The position numbers were made by a program, and so were the translations under genes. From the NCBI GenBank assembly GCA_023406965.1, contig JAEXTI010000288.1, positions 1-6,818 on the forward strand: 6,818 bases of DNA. The letters are read 5' to 3'. Under the pieces are notes generated by a model. That model was given only the letters and a program-made list of their open reading frames with translations. It was not told the origin of the DNA and ran no database searches. Source of the stretch: Chloroflexota bacterium (GTDB taxonomy: Bacteria; Chloroflexota; Anaerolineae; Anaerolineales; Anaerolineaceae). Below are positions 5,460-6,818 of the stretch, one piece after another; position 1 is the first letter of the stretch; every line of letters begins with the position of its first letter.

Positions 5460-6818
5460 TGACCGCCCTGCCCGCTCTCGCGGACAAGTGATTGTCATCT
5501 TCGCTGTCTCGTTGGTAGCTCTCTTACTATTTGTTGGCCTTGCCCTCGATGCGGGGGTCGTTTATGTTTCCTATGGCCAACTCAAGCGTGCGGTTGACTC
5601 CGCAGCCGTGTCCGCTGCCACCAATTTTAAACGCAATAAAACCCTCGACGAAATGGAAGCGTCCGTTCTCGAAACACTGGTTCTTCATAATGTCAATCCC
5701 GACCCTGCCTTGCTGCAACTTGAGGTGCGCGTTTGTGATTCCGACTCCGATGGCGTCCGCGATGCAGCGCTGGCAACCGAAGAACCCGCGTTTTACGCCA
5801 CCTGCCCTGACACCACCCGCGATTCGCCTCGCAAACTGATCTGGGTCGAAGCGCACCAGCGCACACCGCTGTATTTCTTGTCGCTGTTGGGCTTTAAACA
5901 CGTTAACCTTGAAACCCACGCCACCGCCGAAGCGGCCGCCGTCGACCTGGTTTTGGTCATCGATATTTCCGAATCGATGGTTCAGGAATGCGAAACCTAT
6001 ATCGCCGGGATATGTGTGGCATGGAAGTCGCACGGGTTCAGCTCATCGGTTGCTGCCGATTATGATCCTCTAGATCCAACAAATGGCTGCGCCACATTCA
6101 ACGACTGTCACCCGCTGCAAGAAGCCAAGGACGCCGCCGTCGACCTGGTCGGCAGCCTCTACGAAGGCTACGACCGTGTTTCGGTCATCACCTTCGATTC
6201 TAAAGCCACCGTGCGGGTGCCGCTTACGGCAGGCGATCTCACTGCGACCAACAAGCCGGCCGTTATCGCCAATATCGCAGGCATTACCCCCCACGATGAC
6301 GCGCCCTTTGCACGGATGTGGCCCCTTTGGCAATCAGATGAGGATGGAGATCGCCGCAACAACCCGACTTATCCTGACGACCGGGACGGCGATGGTGCCG
6401 ACGCGGATCCCCTCTTACCTTGCGACTACAGCGCCAACAGTTGGTGGGATGACGGCGATCCTTGCGATTTAGATGATAAATACGACGCCTTCAACTGGGA
6501 CATGGACCCCGGCGAAGTATTCACCGATGACGACCAGGACTATGCAGAAAATTGGAATACAACACGCGGTGAAGACGGGCGCTTTACCCTGGTTTCCACC
6601 TGCACAGGCTGCGGCATGCGCGTGGCTGCCAATGAGCTCAAGCAAAACGGTCGCCCAGGCGCGGTTTGGGTCATCATTTTCCTCTCCGACGGCGCTGCTA
6701 ACATGAGCGATACCCCCATCACCGGCGGTACAGATCCGAATACCGGTGACCCGATCATCCCACTGGTCTATCCCAACGGCTTCTGCACCCAACAGTATTG
6801 GGGCTCAAACTGCTTTGA
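5401..6818 (+). CDS. TadG-like membrane protein with vWA domain (3' truncated by window end)
   Basis: The frame is open from the ATG at 5401 to the window edge (472 codons plus two bases). A basic N-terminus (RPARSRGQ, 22-29) precedes a helix (about 30-49) and LDAGVVYVSYGQLKRAVDSA, the usual TadE/TadG-like arrangement. It lacks Glu five residues after Gly28, so pilin-type cleavage is unlikely. A vWA domain starts at DLVLVIDISESM (about 182-193), giving the MIDAS DxSxS as D188, S190, S192; the later MIDAS-type Asp is D430 in IIFLSDG. Between them is an Asp-rich insertion (313-380, 23 Asp) with DxDGD and DRDGDG motifs. Twelve Cys follow the membrane helix, suggesting disulfides outside the cytoplasm. 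vWA domains in TadG-like proteins are thought to mediate metal-dependent protein binding at the envelope. Start choice is uncertain: two adjacent stops (5392-5397) close the frame just upstream of 5401, there is no clear Shine-Dalgarno sequence, and a GTG at 5488 would remove the 29-residue N-terminus. Coupling to the preceding TadE-like gene is likely. Confidence 0.82.
   Translation, partial: MRTLLCLSQLLRQHLRQSPDDRPARSRGQVIVIFAVSLVALLLFVGLALDAGVVYVSYGQLKRAVDSAAVSAATNFKRNKTLDEMEASVLETLVLHNVNPDPALLQLEVRVCDSDSDGVRDAALATEEPAFYATCPDTTRDSPRKLIWVEAHQRTPLYFLSLLGFKHVNLETHATAEAAAVDLVLVIDISESMVQECETYIAGICVAWKSHGFSSSVAADYDPLDPTNGCATFNDCHPLQEAKDAAVDLVGSLYEGYDRVSVITFDSKATVRVPLTAGDLTATNKPAVIANIAGITPHDDAPFARMWPLWQSDEDGDRRNNPTYPDDRDGDGADADPLLPCDYSANSWWDDGDPCDLDDKYDAFNWDMDPGEVFTDDDQDYAENWNTTRGEDGRFTLVSTCTGCGMRVAANELKQNGRPGAVWVIIFLSDGAANMSDTPITGGTDPNTGDPIIPLVYPNGFCTQQYWGSNCF

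Noticed and set aside
5459..5491. ATGA stop/start overlap after the TadE-like gene
   Set aside because: Translation from this ATG stops after ten codons. The long vWA frame is a different one, open from 5398 with its ATG at 5401.
5527..6033. Antisense frame of 168 codons opposite the TadG-like gene
   Set aside because: It is a shadow of the vWA gene, whose membrane helix and MIDAS motif make the plus strand clearly the coding one.

Overview
The window reads as bacterial chromosome, most plausibly from the Chloroflexota (class Anaerolineae or close). This placement is an inference from the combination of a PHP-fused family X DNA polymerase, a membrane-anchored PP2C-like/beta-propeller protein, and TadE plus von Willebrand factor A (vWA) Tad-type surface proteins. 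No rRNA or marker gene confirms it. No tRNA, rRNA, CRISPR array, insertion sequence or phage gene was seen.

Layout, left to right. (1) 1-255, + strand: the 3' end of a gene that looks like the C-terminus of a class I SAM-dependent methyltransferase. (2) 269-2008, + strand: polX, a 579-residue family X DNA polymerase with a C-terminal PHP nuclease domain. Its Shine-Dalgarno sequence overlaps the stop codon of gene 1, so the two probably form an operon. (3) 2009-2062: a 54-bp gap between converging genes, holding a strong 7-bp palindrome. (4) 2063-4315, - strand: a 750-residue protein with a degenerate PP2C-like domain, a proline-rich linker, one transmembrane helix and a C-terminal beta-propeller. 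(5) 4316-4643: a 328-bp divergent intergenic region, AT-rich at both ends. It has candidate promoters in both directions and an 8-bp direct repeat in 11-bp register. (6) 4644-5459, + strand: a TadE-like pseudopilin. (7) 5401 to the window edge, + strand: a TadG-like membrane protein with an extracytoplasmic vWA domain, truncated at the window end.

Genes 6 and 7 overlap and probably form the start of a Tad-type pilus or surface-structure operon reading out of the window. The divergent gene 4 shares their control region and may be co-regulated, which is inference only. The most unusual points are these. The third catalytic aspartate of the polymerase palm is replaced by Gln while the PHP nuclease site looks complete. 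The PP2C-like domain has lost its metal-binding Asp motifs. The vWA domain carries an extreme Asp-rich insertion with calcium-loop-like spacing.
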